Assembly: GCF_019933155.2 (NCBI RefSeq)
Contig: NZ_CP082944.1
Coordinates: forward strand, 4,156,001-4,220,000
Length of the DNA stretch: 64,000 nt
DNA from: Metabacillus dongyingensis
GTDB lineage: Bacteria > Bacillota > Bacilli > Bacillales > Bacillaceae
Direction: 5' to 3'
The notes beneath the pieces were generated by a model. The model was not told the DNA's origin and did no database searches. It saw only the letters and a program-made list of their open reading frames with translations. Positions 1 to 9,122 of the stretch are shown here, piece after piece (position 1 is the stretch's first letter; the number at the start of each line of letters is the position of its first letter). A program made the position numbers and the translations under genes.

Positions 1-611
1 GCAGAAAAATTATTTTGGAAAATCATGCAAAAGCTCCTTTTCCAGGCGGCAAGATGCCTGATCAGAATACAGCCGCGGTCATGGAATTCAGAGTGTCGCT
101 TCCGCTCTCCTCAATCGATACGAGTGTCATTCCATCTTTTCTTTTGCCTTATCCAGTCTTTAAGGAGAACTCCATCTCGAGAACACGATTCTTAACTCTG
201 GATGACAATCATGATCAATATGGCCGCGAGCTGATGTTATTAGACAACAAAACATGGGATGATCCTATAAGCGAGAAGCCGAGACTTGACACAATTGAAA
301 TTTGGCACCTGATCAATTTAACTGATGACGCCCACCCCATTCATATTCACCTCGTTGATTTCCAGATCCTTGATCGAAGACCATTTGATGCAGAGAAGTT
401 TAAAAAGAAAAAAGTCATTTCTTACACAGGACCGAGCATTCCGCCAGAGCCTCAGGAAAGAGGCTGGAAAGACACTGTCAGAGCGAATCCTGAACAGGTA
501 ACACGAATCATTATGAAGTTTGGATCCTACACCGGATTGTATGTTTGGCATTGCCATATACTAGAGCATGAAGATTACGAAATGATGCGGCCATTTATCG
601 TCATTCGCTGA
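1..611 (+). CDS. cotA: CotA-type spore coat laccase, 3' part (partial)
   Basis: This is the C-terminal roughly 200 residues of a multicopper oxidase of the CotA laccase type. The frame is open to the left edge, so the start and the first cupredoxin domains are outside the window. The last domain shows HPIHIH (type 1 and type 2/3 copper ligands) and, near the end, WHCHILEHEDYEMM, which supplies the coupling Cys, the flanking His ligands and the axial Met. The segments DRRPFD and GWKDT are also typical of CotA. CotA sits in the outer spore coat and oxidises phenolics and bilirubin; it makes the brown spore pigment. A strong hairpin terminator follows directly. Family assignment is firm; the exact orthologue is inferred. 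Confidence 0.88.
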   Translation, partial: RKIILENHAKAPFPGGKMPDQNTAAVMEFRVSLPLSSIDTSVIPSFLLPYPVFKENSISRTRFLTLDDNHDQYGRELMLLDNKTWDDPISEKPRLDTIEIWHLINLTDDAHPIHIHLVDFQILDRRPFDAEKFKKKKVISYTGPSIPPEPQERGWKDTVRANPEQVTRIIMKFGSYTGLYVWHCHILEHEDYEMMRPFIVIR

Positions 612-622
612 ATATTTGTGTG

Positions 623-653
623 AAAGATCAACTTACAGGGAAGTTGATCTTTT
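623..653 (+). terminator. terminator after cotA
   Basis: Perfect 12-bp stem (AAAGATCAACTT and its complement) with a six-base loop, ending in a T run, 12 bases after the laccase stop. Confidence 0.8.
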
Positions 654-692
654 AAGTGCTGAAAATATTCCTTAACATTTGTGTCTGTTATT

Positions 693-1376
693 TTAAGATG
701 ACTTTCCACATTCATTCCTTAATCGTTCAATGATTAAAGGTAAATCTGCCAAATCATCAATGATGAAATCTGTTTCAAAACTGCCCCATTGAGAGTCCTT
801 TTTCCAAATTCCTTTCATTCCAGCTTTTTGAGCAGCACTTACATCGTTTTCAGGATGATCCCCAACGTAAATACTTTCGTCCGGTGAAACATTTAATTGC
901 TCTAAAGCTATTTTAAATATTAGAGGATCAGGTTTTTTTACACCTTCCCATTCCGAAACAATGATTGTTTCAAAATACGTTTTAATTCCCAATGCGTTTA
1001 TGTTATCTATTTGGAACTTGCCTTTTCCGTTCGTTATGATTCCTAATTTAATGGACTTGCTTTTTAACCCTTTTAACATACTGATAAGATTTGGAAAAGG
1101 GATACAGCAATTCTTAAATTGATCTATGTAATCCTGAAGTAAACTCTCCCAAGTGATCGCAGTAATGGTAAACTCATCGACCAATTGCTGAAACACTATG
1201 TCTTTCCATACATACCCCCGAGAATCTAACTCTATAAACCTTGCAGTATATTTTCCTTTTGGGATATGACCTACCCATTTATTCAATCGATCGTATTGCC
1301 CGGCTATAAACTTCTGTACTGAAGCATCCCGATCTAACAGCGTTCCATCTAAATCAAAGATGACTGCCTTAATCAT
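693..1376 (-). CDS. HAD-superfamily hydrolase (phosphatase-like)
   Basis: A 227-residue cytoplasmic HAD subfamily IA hydrolase, probably a small-molecule phosphatase of the YsaA/YjjG type. Motif I is DLDGT at residues 8-12 with the nucleophile Asp8 and acid Asp10. Motif II is the Thr115-Asn116 pair, motif III is Lys148, and motif IV is GDHPENDV around residue 172. The helical cap lies between residues 15 and 95. The ATG is preceded by GGGAGAG at good spacing. The substrate cannot be told from sequence. It appears to be a single gene; the AraC gene upstream has its own terminator. Confidence 0.85.
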   Translation of the reverse strand: MIKAVIFDLDGTLLDRDASVQKFIAGQYDRLNKWVGHIPKGKYTARFIELDSRGYVWKDIVFQQLVDEFTITAITWESLLQDYIDQFKNCCIPFPNLISMLKGLKSKSIKLGIITNGKGKFQIDNINALGIKTYFETIIVSEWEGVKKPDPLIFKIALEQLNVSPDESIYVGDHPENDVSAAQKAGMKGIWKKDSQWGSFETDFIIDDLADLPLIIERLRNECGKSS

Positions 1377-1457
1377 TTTTGTATTCTCTCCCTATAAACA
1401 CAATTCTTGTTTCCTTCTTTATCAATAGACTAAATACCTCTCTTTTTGGTCCATTTC

Positions 1458-1493
1458 AAAAGACGCCTTCTTATTAAAGAATGGCGCCTTTTT
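1458..1493 (-). terminator. terminator between the AraC and HAD genes
   Basis: Imperfect hairpin with arms AAAAGACGCC and GGCGCCTTTT. It lies downstream of the AraC-type gene, and T tracts on both strands make it possibly bidirectional. Confidence 0.6.
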
Positions 1494-1520
1494 CTTGTTA
1501 AAAGCTTAATCTATAATCAC

Positions 1521-2396
1521 CTAAGACTTTTTTAAAATAGGTATCCATATTTCACTTTTAAACGCTTTAGAACTTGTATCTTTATTTTCATTCCACAGGA
1601 TTTCCGGACCTTCTAGTTGTTCATAATTTGAGGATGGAAACCATTCGGAATAAATTCGTCCCCATACTTCTTGCAGTTTATCAGGAAATGGCCCGATTGC
1701 TTCAAATACAGCCCATGTTGAAGATGAAACTTCTAGCTGTGACAGTTCATCTGGACATTCCTTAGTTGTTGCTGCGCCAATATAGTGGTCAAGCTCCCCT
1801 TTTTCCTCCATTCTCCCTTCAGAAAAGTTCGTGGAGGCACTAATTATTCCAATAGGCTCAACATTAGAAAGATTTTTTAGTTGATTGATCGTTTCAGTAT
1901 CTAACCTTTGCCACATAGAAGCAATCTCTGGATTAACCCCGTTAAATTGAACAGGTACTCTTTTCTTCATACCAACAATGCGAAATGCCTCTTTTTCTTC
2001 TATTCGGTAGTTCATTTCACTTCCTCCTTTAATTGATAACTGAAAGGCCATCCGTGGGTAAGCTTTCAGTGAATGGCCGCTATTTCTGGCTTCCGACGGT
2101 GTGATTCCATGCAAATTTTGAAATGCCCTTGCAAAAGAATCTGGTGAACTGTATCCGTATTTCATTGCAATATCAATGACCTTTAAACTGCTGTCTCTAA
2201 GCTCAAACGCTGCAAGTGTTAGTCGTCTGCGGCGGATGTATTCCGATAGCGAAATACCTGCAAGGAAAGAAAACATCCTTTTAAAATGATATTCAGAGCA
2301 TAAAGACAGTTTTGCAGCTTCTTTCATGTCAAGATCATCAGTAAGGTTTTCTTCAATGTACTGAATCGCTCCATTCATGTTCTTAAGCAAATCCAT
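1521..2396 (-). CDS. AraC-family regulator with GyrI-like effector domain
   Basis: A 291-residue transcription factor. Residues 1-105 form the double helix-turn-helix AraC domain (signature around [20 protein letters not shown]). After a short linker, the rest is a GyrI-like (SOUL/Rob-type) small-molecule-binding domain that starts near [19 protein letters not shown] chose the ATG at 2396 because AAAGGAGG lies just upstream of it; the longer frame to 2462 has no such site. Proteins of this build sense hydrophobic or cationic compounds and often activate efflux genes. The target here is unknown, because the neighbours (GNAT, HAD) are separate genes. Confidence 0.85.
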   Translation of the reverse strand: MDLLKNMNGAIQYIEENLTDDLDMKEAAKLSLCSEYHFKRMFSFLAGISLSEYIRRRRLTLAAFELRDSSLKVIDIAMKYGYSSPDSFARAFQNLHGITPSEARNSGHSLKAYPRMAFQLSIKGGSEMNYRIEEKEAFRIVGMKKRVPVQFNGVNPEIASMWQRLDTETINQLKNLSNVEPIGIISASTNFSEGRMEEKGELDHYIGAATTKECPDELSQLEVSSSTWAVFEAIGPFPDKLQEVWGRIYSEWFPSSNYEQLEGPEILWNENKDTSSKAFKSEIWIPILKKS

Positions 2397-2529
2397 TCGG
2401 GTGACCTCCTTTATCAATAGATTAACAGGGGAAGACTGGTTCCTGCCCGACATTTCGTGCACACTTATGCAGGGTCTTATTATTCTCGGATTCTCACTAT
2501 TAATTTTGATTAAACTGCAGTTGAACTTA

Positions 2530-3072
2530 TCATTTAATCCTTCCCATCAATATAGTATTATAATAATTTCCGTCAGATAACCTTTTGTCTTTTTTTAAGA
2601 TTCCTTCTACTTCAAAACCAAAGCCCTTATAAAGCTTTATAGCTTTTTCATTGGTTTCTAAAACATTCAGCGTCATTTTCCTGATTCCATTAGAGTCTGC
2701 CCAATAGACAGTTTCTTTTAAAAGATTTTTTCCTATGTCATATCCCCAATATTCTTTTAATATACCGATTCCAAATTCTGCTTTATGAGAAATTCTTCTC
2801 AATTTTCCCCCTTCACATCTTGAAAAACCTACTATACTTCCATTTACTTCTGCTACTAAAAAAAGGTTATTCAGCCTCTCTGTATCATCTTTAATAATCT
2901 GTTTAAATCCTGATTCATCTATGTACGCCTCTCCTTTTTCTCTATCTAAATTTTCTGTTTCCCCATCTATCTGCAATCTTAGATCAGACAAATTGTTCGC
3001 ATCTTCTTCTACTGCAGACCTTACAATATAACGTAAATCATTAATGTTGAATTCTTTTTGAGTAACTCTCAG
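2530..3072 (-). CDS. GNAT-family N-acetyltransferase, probable CTG start
   Basis: GNAT acetyltransferase whose substrate is not evident. The acetyl-CoA loop region is [13 protein letters not shown], followed by the typical [19 protein letters not shown] segment. The usual start candidate, a TTG at 2991, would cut off beta strand 1 and helix 1. The frame stays open upstream for 27 more codons that read as a normal GNAT beginning ([12 protein letters not shown]). The only plausible initiator there is CTG at 3072, preceded by TTGGAGG at about 9 bases. The protein is then 180 residues, normal for the family. A sequencing slip or a lost upstream start is the alternative. Confidence 0.75.
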   Translation of the reverse strand: MRVTQKEFNINDLRYIVRSAVEEDANNLSDLRLQIDGETENLDREKGEAYIDESGFKQIIKDDTERLNNLFLVAEVNGSIVGFSRCEGGKLRRISHKAEFGIGILKEYWGYDIGKNLLKETVYWADSNGIRKMTLNVLETNEKAIKLYKGFGFEVEGILKKDKRLSDGNYYNTILMGRIK

Positions 3073-3112
3073 GGATCAATGCCTCCAACTGTAATTATTA
3101 CTTCTCTTTCAA

Positions 3113-3823
3113 TTAACTGTTTAATTTTTTTATCTTCCACACTAATTGATCTGGCTCATCTTTTTCAAGGAATGTTAAGCTGTAAACGGTATTAAATCTA
3201 TCATCAGCAAACTCTAATTTATTATTGAGCTTCCATACAAGGATCCAGTATTCACTGAATAAGTTTTGTTCATCTGTATTCTCCACGGAGAAAATTTTAT
3301 CCTTGCCTACAACTTTACCGTTTCTTTTCTTAATTTCCATGTATACATCGATTGTAGACACCTCATGATGACACAGGATGCTGCCCACGTATTTCTTATT
3401 TGGGCTGCTTTTTTTTATAAGTGGATAGATATTCTGATAATCCAGTTGTTTGACTTTCTCATAAATTTCATCAAGAAGAGATGTGTCCCAGTTAAATTCA
3501 CAAGCAGCCAGCTTCATTCCTTCGTGAACGATTTCTAAGGTTTTAACTTTCTTCTTCCTATCAGATAATTCTAAAAATCCCTGAACATCCACCTCTACAA
3601 ATACAGGAAAATAGTTAAATATGATGTGATCATAAGGATCCAGCTGCTTTCCTTTTTCCAGATTTTCTACACAGTTGATCTGAATTCCTCTATCATCCTT
3701 CGCATGCAATTTTGGCAGAAGCCGGCTGTATAAAAAAGATATGCTTCTTGTCTGATTAAAGAATAGCCTATTCTGATCCATATCCGCTGGAACTAAAAGC
3801 TGAATATCTTTTATAATCGGCAT
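3113..3823 (-). CDS. hypothetical protein, 236 residues
   Basis: I do not recognise this protein. It begins with ATG preceded by AAAGGAGA at good spacing. It has no signal peptide or clear membrane segment, is moderately charged, and ends in a Lys-rich tail. Aromatic residues are frequent (YPLIKK, EYWILVWKLNN, DHIIFNYFPVF), suggesting a soluble alpha/beta fold. It stands alone between the GNAT gene and a long intergenic stretch. Codon use resembles the neighbours, so it is probably a real gene of unknown role. Confidence 0.6.
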   Translation of the reverse strand: MPIIKDIQLLVPADMDQNRLFFNQTRSISFLYSRLLPKLHAKDDRGIQINCVENLEKGKQLDPYDHIIFNYFPVFVEVDVQGFLELSDRKKKVKTLEIVHEGMKLAACEFNWDTSLLDEIYEKVKQLDYQNIYPLIKKSSPNKKYVGSILCHHEVSTIDVYMEIKKRNGKVVGKDKIFSVENTDEQNLFSEYWILVWKLNNKLEFADDRFNTVYSLTFLEKDEPDQLVWKIKKLNS

Positions 3824-4274
3824 AATAACAGTCTCCTTTTGGTCTATGTGGAATCTTACATCCCGTTTTCTTCTTTCTATTCGTTATTCGAATGTACACG
3901 TTCAGCGAAGATTGCATGGAACATTCATTCTGCATGAATATACGAATAAGGATATTTACAGCTAAGTTACTCCATGCATTACTCATTTCTCCATCCTCCG
4001 GAAAATCAGTTAATAGAAAGAAACTTATTCTCCCAATTTGCACATTTACTTCATACCAATTATTTCAAAATGAAACAATTTACTCAATCCTTTCTTTCAT
4101 TAGAAAGCTGGGAAACTTTCGGGTAATTTAGTTCTTGGAAACAGAACCTGCTGCTTTAATTGTCATTTCAAATTCCTCTTGGCAGCTGTACTTATGCCGT
4201 TAAATTAAGCCATCCAAACTCCACCTCCAATTGTTGCTTGCGCCTAACAATTTGCATGCAGTTCATCAATCGGA

Positions 4275-4288
4275 TGCATATTTATTCA
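4275..4288 (+). promoter_or_regulatory. ARG-box-like site (ArgR/AhrC)
   Basis: TGCATATTTATTCA matches the palindromic ARG box TGAATWWWWATTCA at 13 of 14 positions. It lies about 210 bases upstream of a RocE-like permease gene, a sensible place for arginine control. A half-site TGAATAAT follows near 4323. Confidence 0.4.
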
Positions 4289-4467
4289 AATTATTCTAAA
4301 ATAACCTCTTTCCTCCAAAATTGAATAATAGCCAAACAGTATATTCCTAGAAATAGCCATTTCATAGGCTTTATGGCCCCTTATTTTCAAGAAGTCTTAT
4401 TTATTTTCAAAAAATTAATTTTCATATAATACTAAATAGTGATAAAATAATGGGGATTTTATAATTC

Positions 4468-4481
4468 TGTAAACGCTTACT
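4468..4481 (+). promoter_or_regulatory. cre-like CcpA site
   Basis: TGTAAACGCTTACT fits the cre consensus TGNAANCGNWNNCW. It lies between the promoter region and the ribosome binding site of the permease gene, where bound CcpA would block transcription. Confidence 0.55.
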
Positions 4482-4496
4482 TAAAAGGAGGCCTCC

Positions 4497-5930
4497 ATGT
4501 TAAATCAGAATCAGGAATTGAAAAAGGAATTAAAAGAAAGGCATATTTTGATGATTGCCTTAGGCGGTGTAATCGGTACAGGACTATTCCTGAGCACCGG
4601 GTATACCATTGGCGAGGCGGGACCGGGAGGAGCAATTCTCGCGTATCTGATTGGCGGCTTTGTCATGTATTTGACAATGCTTTGCCTCGGTGAATTGGCC
4701 GTTGCGAACCCAGACGTAGGATCTTATCAAACATACGCAACAAAGTTTATATCACCGGGAGCAGGCTACGTGGTAGGCTGGATGTCGTGGCTGAACTGGT
4801 CTGTCACTATTGGCCTGGAACTGCTTACGGTCAGTATTTTGATGAAGCGCTGGTTTCCGGACGTTTCACCGTGGATTTGGTGCATCGTATTTGCTATCCT
4901 GCTTTTTAGCATCAATGCATTGTCTACAAAAAGCTTTGCAGAAGTTGAGTTTTGGTTTGCAGGCATCAAGGTAATTACCGTTATCGCTTTTATTCTTTTA
5001 GGCGGAGCAGCCATGTTTGGATTTCTTCAGATGGGGGGCGGAGAGCCTGCTCCATTTTTAAGCAATTATACGGATCACGGCGGATTATTTCCGCATGGAA
5101 TAGCGGCAATTTTAATTACTATGATCGGCGTGAATTTTTCTTTTCAGGGAACGGAACTCGTTGGAATCGCAGCGGGGGAGAGTGAGAACCCTGAAAAAAC
5201 AATTCCAAAAGCCATCAATAGTACAGCTTGGCGCATTCTTATCTTCTTCATTCTCTCTGTTTTTGTATTGGCTGGACTGTTTCCATGGAAAGAAGCAGGA
5301 CTTGTGGAAAGTCCGTTTGTCGTTGTATTTGATAACATAGGGATTCCATATGCGGCGGACATTATGAACTTTGTTATTATCACTGCAGTGTTATCAGTCG
5401 CAAACTCTGGATTATACGCTACATCCCGTATGCTCTGGTCGATGTCCAGACAGGGGATGATTCATGAAAGATTCGGGAAGCTGAATAAAAGCGGAGTCCC
5501 TATCAATGCTCTAGCTGCAAGCATGATTGTGGGCTGCTTGTGCCTATTGTGCGGCTTTTTTGCCGAAGACACCGTATACTTGTGGCTGCTGTCTATCGCC
5601 GGTTTTGGAGCAGTATTTGTATGGGCATCCATCGCTCTTTCCAACTACTTAGGCAGGAAAAAGTTTTTGAAAAACGGCGGAAAGGTCAGTGACCTGAAGT
5701 TCAGGACGCCATTTTATCCAATCGTCCCTCTAGCTGCGCTGTCTGCCAATGTACTGGTGATGGTGAGTCTAGCTTTCATTCCAGACCAAAGAATGGCACT
5801 ATACTGCGGAATTCCTTTTCTGATAGGGTGCGCTTTATATTATCGTTTTGCCGCAAAGGACAAGATGGAGAAGAAACGGCTCGTTCAAGAGCGGGACTTA
5901 ATGGAATTGGATAGAAAAAAAATCTTATAA
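4497..5930 (+). CDS. amino acid permease, RocE/RocC type
   Basis: A 477-residue APC-superfamily amino acid:proton symporter with about 12 membrane helices. The N-terminal signature ALGGVIGTGLFLSTG is the substrate-backbone-binding segment of helix 1. By recall, the protein follows B. subtilis RocE/RocC closely throughout (for example LTMLCLGELAV, FQGTELVGIAAGESENPEKTIP, PYAADIMNF). Those proteins import arginine and ornithine. The start has AAAAGGAGG six bases upstream. A cre-like and an ARG-box-like site upstream suggest carbon and arginine control. It is monocistronic, with a terminator right after the stop. Substrate is inferred. Confidence 0.88.
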   Translation: MLNQNQELKKELKERHILMIALGGVIGTGLFLSTGYTIGEAGPGGAILAYLIGGFVMYLTMLCLGELAVANPDVGSYQTYATKFISPGAGYVVGWMSWLNWSVTIGLELLTVSILMKRWFPDVSPWIWCIVFAILLFSINALSTKSFAEVEFWFAGIKVITVIAFILLGGAAMFGFLQMGGGEPAPFLSNYTDHGGLFPHGIAAILITMIGVNFSFQGTELVGIAAGESENPEKTIPKAINSTAWRILIFFILSVFVLAGLFPWKEAGLVESPFVVVFDNIGIPYAADIMNFVIITAVLSVANSGLYATSRMLWSMSRQGMIHERFGKLNKSGVPINALAASMIVGCLCLLCGFFAEDTVYLWLLSIAGFGAVFVWASIALSNYLGRKKFLKNGGKVSDLKFRTPFYPIVPLAALSANVLVMVSLAFIPDQRMALYCGIPFLIGCALYYRFAAKDKMEKKRLVQERDLMELDRKKIL

Positions 5931-5941
5931 CAGGTAAAAAG

Positions 5942-5970
5942 AAAAAGGACCAATTAAAAGGTCCTTTTTC
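5942..5970 (+). terminator. terminator after the permease
   Basis: AAAAAGGACC and GGTCCTTTTT arms around a short loop, with a T run, 12 bases after the stop. Confidence 0.85.
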
Positions 5971-6168
5971 CTTTATTCAAACAGATATCTTATAATTCCG
6001 GGGCTGATCCAATCAGTCCGCCATCAAGATTCGTTCTATGATCCTTCCAAATTCTTAGTTAACGGGAACGATCACGATGTGCTGCAATGGTCTATTAAAT
6101 AAGAGGATTTCACCTTGTTAACACACCCGAAAAGTAAGTTCGTCATGGTTTGATGACAAGTACTATGA
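5971..6168. other. intergenic remnant with an interspersed-repeat core
   Basis: No gene seen. GTTAACGGGAACG near 6058 resembles the core GCTAACGGGAACGTTAATTG found at 24560 in this window; see findings. Confidence 0.3.
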
Positions 6169-6216
6169 CATTTATATGTGATTACTATCATAAGATGAAA
6201 CTATCACATATAAATG
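6169..6216 (+). promoter_or_regulatory. perfect 14-bp inverted repeat upstream of the dehydrogenase
   Basis: CATTTATATGTGAT at 6169-6182 is repeated inverted as ATCACATATAAATG at 6203-6216, with 20 bases between them. The second arm ends about 7 bases before the ribosome binding site. It may be a pair of repressor half-sites (MarR/HxlR type) or an mRNA hairpin next to the ribosome binding site. Confidence 0.5.
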
Positions 6217-6234
6217 AAATTATGGAGGAGACTT

Positions 6235-7161
6235 ATGAAAGCAATTGTCTGCACAAAATACGGATCACCAGATGTTCTTCAGCTTAAAGAGGTAGAAAAA
6301 TCTTCTCCAAAGGACAATGAAATCCTGGTAAAAGTTCATGCCACAACAGTTACAACCGGGGACTGCAGAGTTCGAAGTTTCGAAAGCCCTATCTTGTACT
6401 GGATCCCCATGCGAATAGTCTTAGGTCTCAGTAAACCAAGAAAACCTATACTGGGTGTGGAATTAGCCGGAGAAATAGAAGCAATAGGCAAAGATGTAAG
6501 GCGATTTAAGAAAGGTGACCATGTTTTTGCATTAACTGGGATGAGTTTTGGTGCTCATGCCGAGTATACATGTCTGCCTGAAAACGGATTGGTGGCAAAA
6601 AAACCTGCTAATATGACCTTTGATGAAGCCGCTGCCGTTCCCTTTGGGGGAACTACATCCTTGCACTTTCTTAGAAAAGGAAACATCCAAAACGGTCAAA
6701 AAGTTCTTATCTATGGAGCTTCTGGAGCAGTAGGGACCTCCGCGGTACAGCTTGCCAAGTACTTTGGGGCAGAAGTTACCGGAGTATGCAGTACCACAAA
6801 TTTAGAATTGGTGAAATCTCTGGGAGCCGATAAGGTAATTGATTATACCCAAGAGGATTTTACGAAAAGTGGAGAGCATTATGATATCATCTTTGATGCA
6901 GTTGGAAAAAACTCAAAATCAAATTGCAAGAAAGCCCTGACTCCGAACGGAAAATATGTATCAGTTGCAGGGCAAGGGATAGCAAAGGTACGCACTGAAG
7001 ATTTAATTATCCTTAGTGAGATTATTGAGACGGGAAAGATAAATTCCGCCATAGATAGACGCTACCCGCTCGAACAAATACCTGAGGCTCACAGATATGT
7101 AGAAAAAGGACATAAAAAGGGAAATGTAGTCATAACTTTTGATCATATTAACAAAACCTGA
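6235..7161 (+). CDS. NAD(P)-dependent zinc-free medium-chain dehydrogenase (quinone oxidoreductase type)
   Basis: A 308-residue MDR-family oxidoreductase. The N-terminal GroES-like domain is followed by the Rossmann motif GASGAVG at about residues 161-167. The structural zinc cysteine cluster is missing, which places it with NADPH:quinone reductase and crotonyl-CoA-reductase-like members. I start at the ATG at 6235 because ATGGAGGAG lies immediately upstream; the seven extra residues of the longer frame are unlikely. Family members reduce quinones or alpha,beta-unsaturated carbonyls. The inverted repeat in front suggests repressor control, possibly by an electrophile sensor. Confidence 0.85.
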   Translation: MKAIVCTKYGSPDVLQLKEVEKSSPKDNEILVKVHATTVTTGDCRVRSFESPILYWIPMRIVLGLSKPRKPILGVELAGEIEAIGKDVRRFKKGDHVFALTGMSFGAHAEYTCLPENGLVAKKPANMTFDEAAAVPFGGTTSLHFLRKGNIQNGQKVLIYGASGAVGTSAVQLAKYFGAEVTGVCSTTNLELVKSLGADKVIDYTQEDFTKSGEHYDIIFDAVGKNSKSNCKKALTPNGKYVSVAGQGIAKVRTEDLIILSEIIETGKINSAIDRRYPLEQIPEAHRYVEKGHKKGNVVITFDHINKT

Positions 7162-7332
7162 CAAAGCTCTCCGCCAAATGCTGTTCGGTCAAGTGTCTTT
7201 TCCTCCATATAAAGTAATGAATTAATAAAATGACGGTATTTTGTATTTATTCAGAAAGACGATAATACACAATTGAAATAGAAAATGCTCAGATTTTTGT
7301 ACTCTGGGCATTTCTTTTCATATTGGCTTAAT

Positions 7333-8088
7333 TCATAAGACCCCTTTAGTTAACGATAACGCTGAACGCTGCCCCTTTCTTTGTTCCCCTTTTTTTATTA
7401 TTAACATCGAGTTAGCATTTGCCTGAAATTCATATGGTACTTTAACTTCTTCGACTAAACATCCATTATCAGCGAGATAACCTATTAATTTATCTAAATG
7501 CTCATATCGTTTTCCTTCCAAATCAACTAAAGGGAAAATGCGAATTTCCTCTTGAGTAACCCTCAATAACTCATTTAGCGTTGTTATATGAAATTGGTAG
7601 TCTAATCGGTCCGCATACATAAATAGAAAATGAGCGGAAAGAAGAATATCAAATTCTGCATCATTAAATGGCAAAGAAGGTAAAGTGACAGGAACATATC
7701 GTCCACTCGATTTCCTAATATCCTTTGCACAATCATTTAAGGCACTCAGACGATATTTTCTAAGACCGTTTATATCTTTAAAATAATCCCAAATATATTT
7801 ACTTTTTGCCTTATCCATAAGTTCCATAGCATGCTCGATGTCTTGAAGTCCTTTATTATATAGATCTTCCTCTGAATGATAATATGCAATATCTGCAGCT
7901 TTTACATCTAGACCATGTTTGCTGCCAACAGCAGTGAAGGAACAAGCTCCTGCTGGACAATCCAGTATTTTTTTCCCCTTCAGTGATTCTACCGAAAGGG
8001 AAAACATATCCAAATACTCTTCAAAGGTTCTCCCAATAAAAACAATTCTTTCTAAATCTAACTTTATACTCTGCTCAACTCTGCTCAA
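7333..8088 (-). CDS. SAM-dependent methyltransferase-like protein
   Basis: A 251-residue class I methyltransferase-like protein. Motif I is ILDCPAGACSF at residues 41-51, with the acidic residue after the next strand in VKAADIAYY. A motif IV-like segment is DAEFDILLSAHFLFMY. The start is a TTG with AAGAGGTGA upstream. It lies in a short GTTGAGCAGA tandem duplication, so the exact start is uncertain. The final 20 residues are Lys/Gln/Ser-rich and run through a sequence resembling a dispersed repeat, suggesting an altered C-terminus. The methyl acceptor is unknown. Confidence 0.75.
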   Translation of the reverse strand: MSRVEQSIKLDLERIVFIGRTFEEYLDMFSLSVESLKGKKILDCPAGACSFTAVGSKHGLDVKAADIAYYHSEEDLYNKGLQDIEHAMELMDKAKSKYIWDYFKDINGLRKYRLSALNDCAKDIRKSSGRYVPVTLPSLPFNDAEFDILLSAHFLFMYADRLDYQFHITTLNELLRVTQEEIRIFPLVDLEGKRYEHLDKLIGYLADNGCLVEEVKVPYEFQANANSMLIIKKGEQRKGQRSALSLTKGVL

Positions 8089-8277
8089 CTAAACTCACCT
8101 CTTAAAATAAGAATTAAAATAATACTAGCACAACTTATTGGAAAACTTAACCTTTATTTAGTATCTTATTCTGCCCTTTAAAAATACCAATCTAATAATC
8201 CATCACAACATATATTGTATATTTTATTGCTATTACTCATAAGGAATAAGTAGAAAAAATATAAGGGGGCAGATTTA

Positions 8278-8994
8278 ATGAGAACAAATTACAGAAGATG
8301 GTCTGAATATCCTTACCCAGGAGAGCAAACCCCGCCTAAAGCTTATACAGCTCCAGCGTATTTTCCAATGTTTTTTATTTTCAGGCAAGGAAACAATCAA
8401 TTCCTGGATCCCTTTCAGCAGCGTATTAATTGGCAAATTAAAAATCCTTTTGAAGTTGATTGGGGTACAGAGTTATCTATAGTAGAACAAACATTGTCAT
8501 CCATAAAGCCTCAACAAATACGCATTGCACAATACTGGGGGACGGTCGAAGCAACTCAGAATATGACTCCTATGATTTTCAGTTACGCAAAAAAATATAA
8601 ACTAGGATCACCGCATATTGCCAGAGCACTCGGATATTTTCACGCTGCTGTTAATGATGCCTTTGTGATGTCGTGGTATTTTAAATATCTTTGGAATGTG
8701 GCACGTCCAAATCAATATGGCAGAAACCTATCCCCTGTGTTGACTACACCGCGTTTTCCATCCTACCCTTCTGCACACGCCACTGTTGCAGGATGTGCAG
8801 AATCGGTATTAAGTTATTTCTTTCCACCAGAGCAATCAGGAATAAAAAACACAATGGAACAATGCGCTTTATCACGTTTGTACGCTGGCGTACATTTTAA
8901 AGCAGATAATGATGAAGGCTTGAGATTAGGCAAGCAAATCGGCGGTATGGTTGTAAATGTATTGAAAGCACAAAACATCAATGATTTTCAATAG
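8278..8994 (+). CDS. vanadium-dependent haloperoxidase/PAP2-type phosphatase family protein
   Basis: A 238-residue protein of the vanadium haloperoxidase/PAP2 superfamily, with no signal peptide and no membrane helices. The full active site is visible in order: Lys136, Arg143-Pro144, Pro-Ser-Ala-His at 164-167, Ser199-Arg200, and Gly-x-His206-x3-Asp210. The middle motif has Ala where PSGH is usual. The same residues bind vanadate in haloperoxidases and phosphate in acid phosphatases, so sequence alone does not decide between halide oxidation and phosphate-ester cleavage. Its ATG follows AAGGGGGCAG. It is alone on its strand, convergent with the ger operon. Confidence 0.8.
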   Translation: MRTNYRRWSEYPYPGEQTPPKAYTAPAYFPMFFIFRQGNNQFLDPFQQRINWQIKNPFEVDWGTELSIVEQTLSSIKPQQIRIAQYWGTVEATQNMTPMIFSYAKKYKLGSPHIARALGYFHAAVNDAFVMSWYFKYLWNVARPNQYGRNLSPVLTTPRFPSYPSAHATVAGCAESVLSYFFPPEQSGIKNTMEQCALSRLYAGVHFKADNDEGLRLGKQIGGMVVNVLKAQNINDFQ

Positions 8995-9090
8995 TATAAA
9001 AAAACATGTAATTAAGGTTGATTTTATTTATTAAAGGATAATATTGCACCCGATGATGTGCGAAGAATGCGCAACTGGATTGCCACACAG

Positions 9091-9122
9091 AAAAAAAAGC
9101 AGCAAGTTAAACTTGCTGCTTT
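9091..9122 (-). terminator. terminator of the gerK operon
   Basis: AGCAGCAAG/CTTGCTGCT hairpin followed on the minus strand by eight T residues, about 90 bases after the gerKB stop. Confidence 0.8.

Larger units (their letters stand above)
3824..4496. other. long intergenic stretch before the permease gene
   Basis: About 670 bases without a credible gene. The short frames in it lack ribosome binding sites. AT-rich promoter-like sequence lies at 4420-4450, and the ARG-box-like and cre-like sites listed separately are here. Confidence 0.5.

Noticed and set aside
3768..4131. Overlapping frames on both strands (91 and 79 codons)
   Set aside because: No ribosome binding sites, composition unlike a protein, and partial overlap with the better 236-codon gene.
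4133..4496. Sigma L (-12/-24) promoter for the RocE-like gene
   Set aside because: No TGGCAC-N5-TTGCA match; the closest GG/GC pair is poorly spaced.
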